From the NCBI GenBank assembly GCA_937874455.1, contig CALNBE010000285.1, positions 1 through 11,346 on the forward strand: DNA of 11,346 nucleotides, given 5' to 3'. The position numbers and the translations under genes were made by a program. Shown piece after piece: positions 1-6,269 of this stretch (its first letter is position 1; every line of letters starts with the position of its first letter). The stretch comes from an uncultured Opitutia bacterium (GTDB lineage Bacteria > Verrucomicrobiota > Verrucomicrobiia > Opitutales > UBA953). The notes beneath the pieces are model-generated. The model ran no database searches. It was given only the letters and a program-made list of their open reading frames with translations, and was not told where the DNA came from.

Positions 1-79
1 GAACGACCTCAACCTCGACGGTGGGGTTGCCGCGCGAATCAAGAATTTCGCGGGCGTGGATGTCGACGATCGTAGTCAT
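1..79 (-). CDS. eno: Enolase, N-terminal fragment (cut by window edge)
   Basis: Enolase interconverts 2-phosphoglycerate and phosphoenolpyruvate in glycolysis and gluconeogenesis. Only the first 26 codons are present. They read MTTIVDIHAREILDSRGNPT followed by VEVEV, which is the highly conserved enolase N-terminus (the AREILDSRGNPTVEVEV block is near-invariant in the family). The start is the ATG at 79-77. The sequence just upstream on the minus strand is T-rich then A-rich and has no Shine-Dalgarno motif. The gene is divergent from tig. The catalytic residues lie outside the window, so completeness cannot be judged. Identification rests on the N-terminal block alone, but that block is very specific. 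Confidence 0.93.
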   Translation of the reverse strand, partial: MTTIVDIHAREILDSRGNPTVEVEVV

Positions 80-319
80 GTTTTTTAAGGAAAAACTCGC
101 GCCACGCAGAATGCGGGCTGCGGAACGTGGTGGTGTCTCCCTTCCCTGCGATTGTCAACAGCTTTACAGTGCTGAGGGCGCGGAAGAACCATTTCTTTCG
201 CACCGTATTAGCTCAATTCCACCCTTGACCGCCCACCGGGCTTTTATTTCCTCCCCGTTTCCTTTTTTTCGCCGTTTCCGGCGGGCCGTCCTTTTCCTTT
301 TCAACATAGAAAACATACC
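80..319. promoter_or_regulatory. Divergent eno-tig intergenic region
   Basis: This 240-bp gap must hold both the eno and tig promoters. TTGACA reads on the minus strand at 158-153 (towards eno) and TTGACC on the plus strand at 225-230 (towards tig). Neither is followed at 16-18 bp by a good TATAAT box, so these are only candidate -35 elements. From about 241 to 305 the plus strand is strongly pyrimidine-rich and would form a CU-rich leader for tig. No ORF, RNA gene or stable hairpin was recognised here. Confidence 0.3.
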
Positions 320-1621
320 GTGAGCATCACCATTGAAGAAATCAGCCCCACGCGCAAAGCCGTGGTTCTTGCCGTTCCGGCCGCCGACATCGCCGCACAG
401 GAAAACACGCTCGTCAAAGAGTTCGCCAGCCAGGCCAGGCTCCCCGGTTTCCGCCCCGGCAAAGCCCCCGTCCACCTGATCAAAAAGCAATTCGCCAAAG
501 GCATCGCCGACGAGCTGAAATCCAAGGTCGTCGCCGAGGGCTACAAACGCATCCGCGAGGAATCCAAGCTCAACATCTATACCATCGTTGACGTTCAGGG
601 CATCGACACGGTTTCCCCCGACGCCGACCTCTCCATCCGCTACGAGGTTGATCTGGCTCCGGAATTCGAACTTCCCGAATACAAGGGTCTCGACCTGCCC
701 GCCGAGCCGGTCACCGTTTCCGAAGAGGAAATCGACAAGACCATTGAGGGCATCCGCTCCCAGCAAGCCCGCTTCGAGGTCGTGGAACGCGCCGCCGAAA
801 AAGGCGACTACGTCAAAATCAGCTACGAGGGCAAAATCGACGGCACGCCCGTGAAGGAAATCGCCCCCGACGCCTACCTCTACGGCACCCAGCCGACCAC
901 TTGGGAGGAAGCGGGCGCGGAGGAAGCACCGGGCATCCCGGAAATCGTCGCCGGACTGGTCGGCAAAAAGGCCGGAGACAAGGCTGAGTTCACCCACGCG
1001 TTTCCCGCCGATTTTTCCGTCGCGGCGCTCCAAGGGAAAACGGCTGTTTACGCGGTCGAAGTTTTTGAGGTGCGCGCGAAAATCCTCCCCGAACTCAACG
1101 AGGAATTTTTCAAAAACGTCAACGCCAAGGATCTCGACGAACTGAAGACCCGCGTTCGCGAAGGACTGCAGGGGCGCAAGGAGGCCGAGGCCAATGCCAA
1201 ACGCCGCCAGGACGCCATTGAGGCGCTCAACGCCAAGGTCGACTTCGCCCTGCCCGAGTCCGCCGTCGATCGCGAAGCCTACAACATTTTCCTCGAATAC
1301 GCCAACATGCAGCTCCGTCAGGGCGTGGACGTGAAAGAAATCGAAGCCCAGCGCGAAGAATTGCTCAAAAATTCCAAGGAAGCTGCGCAAACTCGGGTGA
1401 AGACCCAGTTTGTCCTCTCCAAGGTCGCCGAAAAAGAGGAAATCAAGGTCGAGCAAAAGGAACTCAACGAACGCATCGTGCAGGAAGCCTATGCCGCCCG
1501 CATGCCCGTCGACAAATTCGTCAAGGAAATCTCCAAGGACCGCGAACGCCTCGTGGAAATGCAGCGACTGATCCTCTTCAACAAGGCGCTGGATCTGATC
1601 CTCGCCAATGCCAAGGCCTGA
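320..1621 (+). CDS. tig: Trigger factor, ribosome-associated chaperone and peptidyl-prolyl isomerase
   Basis: Trigger factor binds near the ribosomal exit tunnel and shields nascent chains. The product is 433 aa, against about 432 in E. coli. The ribosome-binding signature GFRPGKAP is at residues 43-50. An FKBP-like PPIase domain occupies roughly residues 155-250, starting around EKGDYVKISYEGKIDG. The rest is a Lys/Glu-rich helical C-terminal chaperone domain. The start is GTG at 320, giving MSITIEEISPTRK, a typical trigger-factor N-terminus. No Shine-Dalgarno is visible; the leader is CU-rich then A-rich. The gene is followed immediately by a strong hairpin terminator and converges on rpsU. 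In many bacteria clpP and clpX follow tig, but here they do not. I saw no truncation or frameshift. Confidence 0.96.
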   Translation: MSITIEEISPTRKAVVLAVPAADIAAQENTLVKEFASQARLPGFRPGKAPVHLIKKQFAKGIADELKSKVVAEGYKRIREESKLNIYTIVDVQGIDTVSPDADLSIRYEVDLAPEFELPEYKGLDLPAEPVTVSEEEIDKTIEGIRSQQARFEVVERAAEKGDYVKISYEGKIDGTPVKEIAPDAYLYGTQPTTWEEAGAEEAPGIPEIVAGLVGKKAGDKAEFTHAFPADFSVAALQGKTAVYAVEVFEVRAKILPELNEEFFKNVNAKDLDELKTRVREGLQGRKEAEANAKRRQDAIEALNAKVDFALPESAVDREAYNIFLEYANMQLRQGVDVKEIEAQREELLKNSKEAAQTRVKTQFVLSKVAEKEEIKVEQKELNERIVQEAYAARMPVDKFVKEISKDRERLVEMQRLILFNKALDLILANAKA

Positions 1622-1639
1622 GCCGCGGCCAGCGCAAAG

Positions 1640-1671
1640 AAAAAACCGGTTCCCTCGGGAACCGGTTTTTT
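1640..1671 (+). terminator. Intrinsic terminator of tig (symmetric, could act both ways)
   Basis: An almost perfect inverted repeat begins 18 bp after the tig stop. AAAAAACCGGTTCC (1640-1653) pairs with GGAACCGGTTTTTT (1658-1671) around a CTCG tetraloop. The plus-strand transcript ends in six U residues. The matching A-run on the other side means it could also stop minus-strand transcription that reads past rpsU. Confidence 0.9.
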
Positions 1672-1701
1672 CATGCCCCGAATTTCCTTCGCTCCGGACA
1701 C

Positions 1702-1732
1702 AAAAAGACCGGAGCCAAAATTTGCTCCGGTC
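1702..1732 (-). terminator. Intrinsic terminator of rpsU
   Basis: GACCGGAGC (1707-1715) and GCTCCGGTC (1724-1732) form a 9-bp perfect stem with an 8-nt loop. Read on the minus strand, the stem is followed by TTTTT (complement of 1706-1702). It lies about 30 bp past the rpsU stop. With the tig hairpin it forms a back-to-back pair of terminators between convergent genes. Confidence 0.85.
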
Positions 1733-1760
1733 CGGGAAAACTCGGTGACCCCGAGGGAAA

Positions 1761-1961
1761 TTACATGTTTTCGTAGCGCTGACGCAGCATGTTGCTGAAC
1801 GCCTGCACTTTCTTCTTCCGGCGGCGCACTTCGCAGGGCTTTTCAAAATAACGCTTGGCGCGGACATCCTTGATGATGCTCTCGCGCTCCAGCTTCTTCT
1901 TCAGGCGACGGATCGCCTTGTCCATGGTTTCGCCTTTGCGAATCTTGATTTCAACGGGCAT
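1761..1961 (-). CDS. rpsU: 30S ribosomal protein bS21
   Basis: bS21 is a small basic protein of the 30S platform, close to the 3' end of 16S rRNA and the anti-Shine-Dalgarno region. The product is 66 aa, within the usual 57-75 aa range. It starts MPVEIKIRKGETMDKAIRRL and carries the conserved FEKPCEVRRRKKK segment (residues 39-51), both characteristic of the family. The ATG at 1961-1959 gives the canonical N-terminus; an internal Met13 would remove conserved residues. The leader CCCTTTCAAAAACACCAAC has no Shine-Dalgarno sequence. The gene is monocistronic, divergent from the HpnH-type gene and convergent with tig. Confidence 0.96.
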   Translation of the reverse strand: MPVEIKIRKGETMDKAIRRLKKKLERESIIKDVRAKRYFEKPCEVRRRKKKVQAFSNMLRQRYENM

Positions 1962-2008
1962 GTTGGTGTTTTTGAAAGGGACGATGTGTTAAAGAGTCGG
2001 GCATCAAA

Positions 2009-2030
2009 AGAGTGCGCCCGCCCGCGTCAA
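2009..2030 (-). promoter_or_regulatory. Candidate rpsU promoter
   Basis: On the minus strand TTGACG (2030-2025) is separated by 16 nt from TTTGAT (about 2008-2003), a partial match to TATAAT. This lies 40-70 bp upstream of the rpsU start. A similar arrangement, TTGACA-N16-TTTGGT, occurs upstream of ppdK. The call rests on hexamer matching only and is weak. Confidence 0.3.
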
Positions 2031-2054
2031 TGACTTTTTCTCCCGAGGGGCGGC

Positions 2055-2060
2055 TTGACA
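2055..2060 (+). promoter_or_regulatory. Possible -35 element upstream of hpnH
   Basis: A consensus TTGACA lies 38 bp before the chosen hpnH start. No convincing -10 box follows at 16-18 bp. If it is functional, the transcript would start close to the ATG and have a very short CU-rich leader. It also supports the downstream start at 2099 over the upstream ATG at 2012, which would place this element inside the gene. Confidence 0.25.
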
Positions 2061-2098
2061 CCTCCCCCGCTTTGGCCGACCTTCCTCTCCTTTTATTT

Positions 2099-3250
2099 AT
2101 GGGCGTTCCAGTTTCACAAATGTTCAAGGTGGCCACCTACGTCATGGGCCAAAAGCTCAGCGGCCGGGATCGCTATCCCTTGGTGCTCATGCTTGAGCCT
2201 CTGTTCCGTTGCAATTTGACCTGCGAAGGTTGCGGCAAAATCCAGTATCCCGACCACATCCTCAAAAAACGCGTCACCGCCGCCCAGGCGCTGGCCGCCG
2301 CGGAGGAATGCGGCGCCCCCATGGTCTCCATCGCCGGCGGCGAACCGCTCATCCACCCGGAAATCAATGAGATCGTGGACGGGCTGATCAAACAGGGCCG
2401 CTACATTTACCTTTGCACCAACGCCCTGCTCCTGGCCCGCAAACTCGACTCCTTCAAGCCGCACAAGCAGCTCACTTTCTCCGTCCACATGGACGGACTG
2501 GAGGAGGAACACGACCACTCGGTGGCCCGCTCCGGCACCTTCAAAACCGCCTACGAAGCCATCGCCAAAGCGGTGAAACTCGGCTTCCGCGTCACCACCA
2601 ACACCACCCTCTTCAACTCCGCCGACCCGCGTCGAGTCCGCCAGTTCTTTGACGAAATGATGAAACTCGGCGTCGAGGGCATGATGCTTTCCCCCGGCTA
2701 CGCCTATCCCAAGGCGCCTTCGCAAGAAATTTTCCTCAGCAAGGAGCGCACCCGCGTGCTCTTCAAAAAGATTTTCTCCCGCGGGAAAAAATCCTGGAAG
2801 TTCAACCTCTCCCCCAACTTCGTCGCCTTCCTCCAGGGAAAACGCGACTACGACTGCACGCCGTGGGGCAACCCGACCTACAATGTCTTCGGCTGGCAAA
2901 AGCCCTGTTATCTGCTTTCCGACGGCTACGTGCGCTCCTTCAAGGAATTGATGGAGGACACCCAGTGGGCCAATTACGGCCAAAAAAGCACCGAAGCCCG
3001 CTGCCGCAATTGCATGGTCCATTGCGGTTACGAGCCTTCCTCCGTCCGCGACACTTTTTCGATCAAGGGCCTTTTTCGCCATTTCAGCGCCGAACGCCAC
3101 AACCTCGACTTCAATGGCGAGGATCCCGACGCGCCGATGCCCGAGCTGGTCATTCCCGACTTGCAGGAAACCGGACACGCCTGCGGCTGCGGCGGCCATG
3201 GTGCCGAATCCTGCGAAACCGCCGACCAAAAGGAAACGGCTTCCGTCTAA
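2099..3250 (+). CDS. hpnH: HpnH-type radical SAM protein (adenosyl hopene transferase)
   Basis: HpnH joins the 5'-deoxyadenosyl group of SAM to diploptene to give adenosylhopane, the first step to side-chain-extended hopanoids. The product is 383 aa. The radical-SAM Cx3Cx2C motif is at C38, C42 and C45 within EPLFRCNLTCEGCGK. A GGEP SAM-binding motif is at 80-83. The family-specific CTPWGNPTYNVFGWQKPCYLL block is at 253-273, followed by the cysteine cluster C302, C305, C309 of the C-terminal DUF3463-like region. The start at 2099 (MGVPVSQMFKVATYV) matches the usual HpnH N-terminus; an upstream in-frame ATG at 2012 would add 29 atypical residues. The C-terminus carries an unusual Cys/His tail (360-372). 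No other hopanoid gene is in the window, so the specific substrate is inferred from family resemblance. Confidence 0.88.
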   Translation: MGVPVSQMFKVATYVMGQKLSGRDRYPLVLMLEPLFRCNLTCEGCGKIQYPDHILKKRVTAAQALAAAEECGAPMVSIAGGEPLIHPEINEIVDGLIKQGRYIYLCTNALLLARKLDSFKPHKQLTFSVHMDGLEEEHDHSVARSGTFKTAYEAIAKAVKLGFRVTTNTTLFNSADPRRVRQFFDEMMKLGVEGMMLSPGYAYPKAPSQEIFLSKERTRVLFKKIFSRGKKSWKFNLSPNFVAFLQGKRDYDCTPWGNPTYNVFGWQKPCYLLSDGYVRSFKELMEDTQWANYGQKSTEARCRNCMVHCGYEPSSVRDTFSIKGLFRHFSAERHNLDFNGEDPDAPMPELVIPDLQETGHACGCGGHGAESCETADQKETASV

Positions 3251-3273
3251 AAAACGCTCCGTCTTTTTCCTCC

Positions 3274-3298
3274 GCCCGGCCTCACCGCCGGGCTTTTT
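3274..3298 (+). terminator. Intrinsic terminator of hpnH, overlapping the nth 3' end
   Basis: GCCCGGC (3274-3280) pairs with GCCGGGC (3287-3293) around a 6-nt loop, followed by TTTTT (3294-3298). It begins 24 bp after the hpnH stop. Its 3' half lies inside the last codons of the convergent nth gene, which ends at 3282. Confidence 0.8.
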
Positions 3299-3926
3299 CT
3301 TTGGCCGGGCCGTTCAACTCGACGCAAATCGGACACCGGTGCCCGTCGCAACCGCGAGCCGGACAATGCTCCCGGCCATAGTAAATAATCCGCAAGTGGA
3401 GCCGGTTCCATTCCGACTCCGGGAACAGTTTTTTCAAATCGCGCTCCGTTTTGACCACGCTGCTGCCGTCGCTCAACCGCCACCGAGCCGCCAACCGGTG
3501 AATATGTGTGTCCACCGGAAAAGCGGGAAAGCCAAACGCCTTCGCCATCACCACCGAGGCCGTCTTGTGCCCGACGCCCGGCAGCGCCTCCAGATCCGCG
3601 AAATTTTGCGGCACCCTTCCTCCGTGCTGCACGCACAAAATTTTCGACAACCCCACAATCGCCTCCGCCTTGCGCGGTGCCAGACCACACGGACGCACAA
3701 TCGCATCCACCGCCGCCACACTTTGCTTCGCCATTTCCTCCGGGGTGTCCGCCAGCGCAAACAACGCCGGCGTGGTCAGGTTCACCCGCTTGTCCGTGCA
3801 TTGCGCCGACAACAACACCGCCACCAGCAGCGTAAACGGATCCTTGTGCGCCAGCGGGATCGGCGTCTCCGGATACAACGCCGCCAGCCGTTTCGCCACC
3901 ACTCTTGCCCTTTGCTGTTTGGTCAT
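3282..3926 (-). CDS. nth: Endonuclease III (DNA glycosylase/AP lyase)
   Basis: Nth excises oxidised pyrimidines and cleaves the abasic site in base-excision repair. The product is 214 aa, close to the 211 aa of E. coli. The helix-hairpin-helix LPGVGHKTA is at 115-123 and contains the catalytic lysine K121. The catalytic aspartate is D139 in VDTHIHRLA. The N-terminal substrate region contains LLSAQCTDKRVN (38-49). Four C-terminal cysteines, C188, C193, C198 and C201, fit a [4Fe-4S] cluster, but their spacing (Cx4Cx4Cx2C) differs from the E. coli Cx6Cx2Cx5C. The start is the ATG at 3926, with no Shine-Dalgarno. It is the last of four minus-strand genes, 88 bp after the M23 peptidase. That gap holds a small hairpin and a TTGACT, so it may also have its own promoter. 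Confidence 0.95.
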   Translation of the reverse strand: MTKQQRARVVAKRLAALYPETPIPLAHKDPFTLLVAVLLSAQCTDKRVNLTTPALFALADTPEEMAKQSVAAVDAIVRPCGLAPRKAEAIVGLSKILCVQHGGRVPQNFADLEALPGVGHKTASVVMAKAFGFPAFPVDTHIHRLAARWRLSDGSSVVKTERDLKKLFPESEWNRLHLRIIYYGREHCPARGCDGHRCPICVELNGPAKEKARR

Positions 3927-3980
3927 GCGCCCAAAGCTGCGTTTTCCCCGCCCAAGTCAAGCATCCCAGCGCCCGCCGGC

Positions 3981-3999
3981 GCGGAGGAAATTTCTCCGC
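3981..3999 (-). repeat. Small hairpin between M23 peptidase and nth
   Basis: GCGGAG (3981-3986) and CTCCGC (3994-3999) form a 6-bp stem around a 7-nt AT-rich loop. No U-tract follows on the minus strand, so it is not a classical intrinsic terminator. It could be an mRNA processing or stabilising hairpin between the two cistrons. A similar GGAAATTTCCTCCGCC core recurs in the gdhA terminator. Confidence 0.35.
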
Positions 4000-4014
4000 C
4001 AGGCAAAGAATTTT

Positions 4015-5049
4015 CTACCAGCCAAAAAGCATCGCCAGCGTGTCCTGCAGCGACTTCCCCGGTACCAGCGTGCCATTGCGCTGTCGCAGCAGCACATCCC
4101 GCGCCACCGATTTTTTCTGCAACTCCAAATCCTGCGCGACTTCAATGGTCACCGAGTTCTTCCCGGTTTTCCCTCCCGGCGCAACCAACAGCGGCGTCCA
4201 CCGCACCGGCATTCCGTGCCAGGCAAATTCAATCCGCCAGCCCGCCACCCGCGCCGGCACCACCGTCGTGCACAAACTAGGATAGCGGCGGAGGAAATCC
4301 GGCACCACCGTCGTGGCCACTTGCACTGTCACCGCAGTGCGCTCCTGCAGCACCATTGCCAGATAATCAGGCGCATTTCCAGCCGCGAGTCCGGCCTGCA
4401 AAAACGGCACAGGATCCGTCCCCAAGAGATTCCGTCCATTCCACAATCCATGACGGTTGGGCGTGGAGAAATCCTTTTGCCGCGCATACCAGGCGTCGAA
4501 ATCATCACTCAGACGCAATCCCACCTCGAAGTGCAAATGCGCCCTTTCCTTCGGGAATCCGCGGCCGCCATCGGAACGCCCCAGTACCCCGAGCTTTTGC
4601 CCCGGTTGCACCGCTTGCCCGACGCGCAAACCGGGCTCGACCGAAGCCAGATGCGCGTAAAGCGTGTAAAAAACCGCCTTTCCCTGCTGGTGCAACACCA
4701 CCACATAGCGGCCATAGGGACCGTTGGGCGACGGCACCACATGCGCCACCGTGCCCGGAGCCACCACGCACACCGCGTCGAGCGCCTCACCTCGCCGATC
4801 CCTTCGCGAAGCCCGGATGTCCAATCCTTCGTGAAACTTGTCTCCGTTGTTGCGCGCCGTGCCGTACAAGCCGGTTTCCGGCTTCCCCGAAGCCGCCGCC
4901 TGCACGTAACTCTGCCACGGGGTTTCCGCCCGCACCACCATTTCCGTCGGCCAGACAAACGCCTGAGCCCCGGCCATCGTCGGCAGCACACACGCCCAGC
5001 AGACCGCCAGCAGACAGCAGCAACGCTCCGGCACGCGCCTCATTTTCAT
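4015..5049 (-). CDS. Secreted M23-family (LytM-like) zinc metallopeptidase
   Basis: M23 peptidases cut peptidoglycan cross-links, or act as inactive activators of amidases. The product is 344 aa. A signal peptide is likely: basic MKMRRVPER, a hydrophobic stretch to about residue 25, then AGAQA (26-30). The peptidase domain spans about 60-180. Its zinc-site motif is HEGLD (H73, D77), with YAHL (H133) and HLHFEV (H171, H173), so the metal ligands and catalytic histidines are all present. About 160 residues follow without a recognised domain; they look beta-rich. The start is ATG at 5049; an alternative ATG two codons later is equally possible. The gene begins 8 bp after the stop of the lipoprotein gene, so the two are very likely co-transcribed and may act together at the envelope. 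Its cleavage specificity cannot be told from sequence. Confidence 0.88.
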   Translation of the reverse strand: MKMRRVPERCCCLLAVCWACVLPTMAGAQAFVWPTEMVVRAETPWQSYVQAAASGKPETGLYGTARNNGDKFHEGLDIRASRRDRRGEALDAVCVVAPGTVAHVVPSPNGPYGRYVVVLHQQGKAVFYTLYAHLASVEPGLRVGQAVQPGQKLGVLGRSDGGRGFPKERAHLHFEVGLRLSDDFDAWYARQKDFSTPNRHGLWNGRNLLGTDPVPFLQAGLAAGNAPDYLAMVLQERTAVTVQVATTVVPDFLRRYPSLCTTVVPARVAGWRIEFAWHGMPVRWTPLLVAPGGKTGKNSVTIEVAQDLELQKKSVARDVLLRQRNGTLVPGKSLQDTLAMLFGW

Positions 5050-5056
5050 GCGTAGA

Positions 5057-5614
5057 TCAACGCCGTTCCACCGTCTTCCGACTGGCCAGTATCGCCTCCG
5101 CCGCCCCTTGGCGGTATTTCTCCATCAGCGCAATCCGCGCCTCCCGCGTTTCCCCCGGAACTTCGGAGATAAAGAAAATTTCTCCGCTCTGAATCGGCCC
5201 CTCGATCGGATGCACACCGACAATGGTGTCGTTAATTGACAGGAGCAGCCGACGCCCCTGCCCGCGCAATGAAAGCCGGTTTAACGTTTTCAGCGCCTGC
5301 CCGTCCACGTAGGTGACAAAACACAGCATCCGCAATTCCGGATCCCCGGCCTCCGCCATTTTCAAATCCAAAATCCGCGACATCGGCACCAGTTCCGGCG
5401 CAGTGACGACATCCACCGCAGTCTTGCTCACCGGCAGCATCACCTGAAAAGTTTCTCCTATCTGCAATCCTGGCGCGGCATCGACGAGGATTGCCGCGTG
5501 CAGCCCAGCCGAGTCGGCCTCCTCCTTGGCACAGCCAGAAGCCAGCAACAACGGGCCGCCCAACAGGGTCAGCGCAAGAAGACGGGAAAGGAAACAACGC
5601 AGGGATTTTTTCAT
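5057..5614 (-). CDS. Putative lipoprotein of unknown function
   Basis: I do not recognise a family. The product from the chosen start is 185 aa. It opens with a lipoprotein signal: basic MKKSLRCFLSR, a leucine-rich core, and the lipobox LASGC with the lipidated cysteine at residue 28, followed by AKEEADS. The mature part is mixed alpha/beta, with segments such as GETFQVMLPVSK and IEGPIQSGEIFFISEVPG, and ends in a charged helix. The start was chosen at the ATG 5614-5612, because it begins directly with a signal peptide. An upstream in-frame GTG at 5656 would add 14 polar residues before it. No Shine-Dalgarno is visible. It lies between a PVC-type hypothetical gene and the M23 peptidase (8-bp gap). 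The context suggests a cell-envelope role, which is inference only. Confidence 0.8.
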   Translation of the reverse strand: MKKSLRCFLSRLLALTLLGGPLLLASGCAKEEADSAGLHAAILVDAAPGLQIGETFQVMLPVSKTAVDVVTAPELVPMSRILDLKMAEAGDPELRMLCFVTYVDGQALKTLNRLSLRGQGRRLLLSINDTIVGVHPIEGPIQSGEIFFISEVPGETREARIALMEKYRQGAAEAILASRKTVERR

Positions 5615-5656
5615 GACAGACGATTTTGGGTTTGAAGACTTTTCGACAACATCCAC

Positions 5657-6148
5657 TCAGGCCACCAGCACTTCCAGCGCGGGCTGGATTTGCGCCAGTT
5701 GCTCCGGCAAAAACTCGTCCGTCGGCACCAGGAATTCCTCGCGCGTCCGGACATGCAAATAACGCTGCACTTTCGAAGCCGGTTTGTCCAGTGCTCTTAA
5801 AACGCGCTTCCGCTCCAGCAGCAGCGCCAGCAACTGCTTCAGCACTGCCTTTTCTCCGGAGGGGTCCGCCGGATCCGCAAAGAGCGACAGGAAAAACTCC
5901 TCCCGCGTGGCCAGCAACTGCTGCCGCGCCTCCCGCTCCTCCTCGTTGCGATCCTTGACTTCGCGCACCCAGCGCCCCAGCTCCAGGCCGGGCAGTTGAA
6001 ATCGCTCCAAATTTTCCTCCAAGATGTCCGCCCGCTCAATCGGCAGCCCCTCCGGTTTGTAAATGATGCACACCACGCGATCGCCCACTTTCAGGGATTG
6101 ATCGCTCACCGCACAGCGGCGGGAGATGGGTTTGACCTGCCATTCCAT
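5657..6148 (-). CDS. Conserved hypothetical protein of PVC type
   Basis: No function can be assigned. The product from the chosen start is 163 aa. The N-terminus, MEWQVKPISRRCAVSDQSL then KVGDRVVC, resembles a group of uncharacterised planctomycete and verrucomicrobial proteins. As I recall them, these begin with a W-x-[VI] and C-x-x-[ST]-G-like segment, carry a central helix of the type LLALLLERKRVLRAL, and end with a segment naming a beta strand then an acidic helix (here FLVPTDEFLPEQLAQIQPAL). Cysteines C12 and C27 might bind metal, though a full zinc knuckle is not apparent. The start at 6148 was preferred over an upstream in-frame codon at 6226, which adds 26 atypical basic residues. It is the first gene of the four-gene minus-strand group and is divergent from the mini-III-like gene. 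The family link is from memory and is moderate. Confidence 0.75.
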   Translation of the reverse strand: MEWQVKPISRRCAVSDQSLKVGDRVVCIIYKPEGLPIERADILEENLERFQLPGLELGRWVREVKDRNEEEREARQQLLATREEFFLSLFADPADPSGEKAVLKQLLALLLERKRVLRALDKPASKVQRYLHVRTREEFLVPTDEFLPEQLAQIQPALEVLVA

Positions 6149-6269
6149 AAACGGGGCTGTTTTGGAGAACTCCCTTCGCGCCGCAATGTTTAAACACCGG
6201 CCGCCAGCCGCATTTCCTCCGCGCACAAAACCGTTGCCAATTCCGCTGTTTCCTCCGCTTGATCACCGC

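Noticed and set aside
164..1867. 567-codon open frame antisense to tig
   Set aside because: It mirrors tig and runs through rpsU and both terminators. Its low-complexity Gly/Phe/Asp composition is typical of the reverse complement of a GC-rich gene. tig and rpsU are certain.
2012..2098. Longer N-terminus for hpnH from the ATG at 2012
   Set aside because: The 29 extra residues do not resemble HpnH N-termini, and the region contains a TTGACA box and the likely rpsU promoter.
2114..3229. 371-codon minus-strand frame antisense to hpnH
   Set aside because: hpnH carries intact radical-SAM and family motifs on the plus strand; the antisense frame has none.
3508..5055. Long Arg/His/Pro-rich plus-strand frames across nth and the M23 gene
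   Set aside because: They are antisense to two well-supported genes and have shadow composition.
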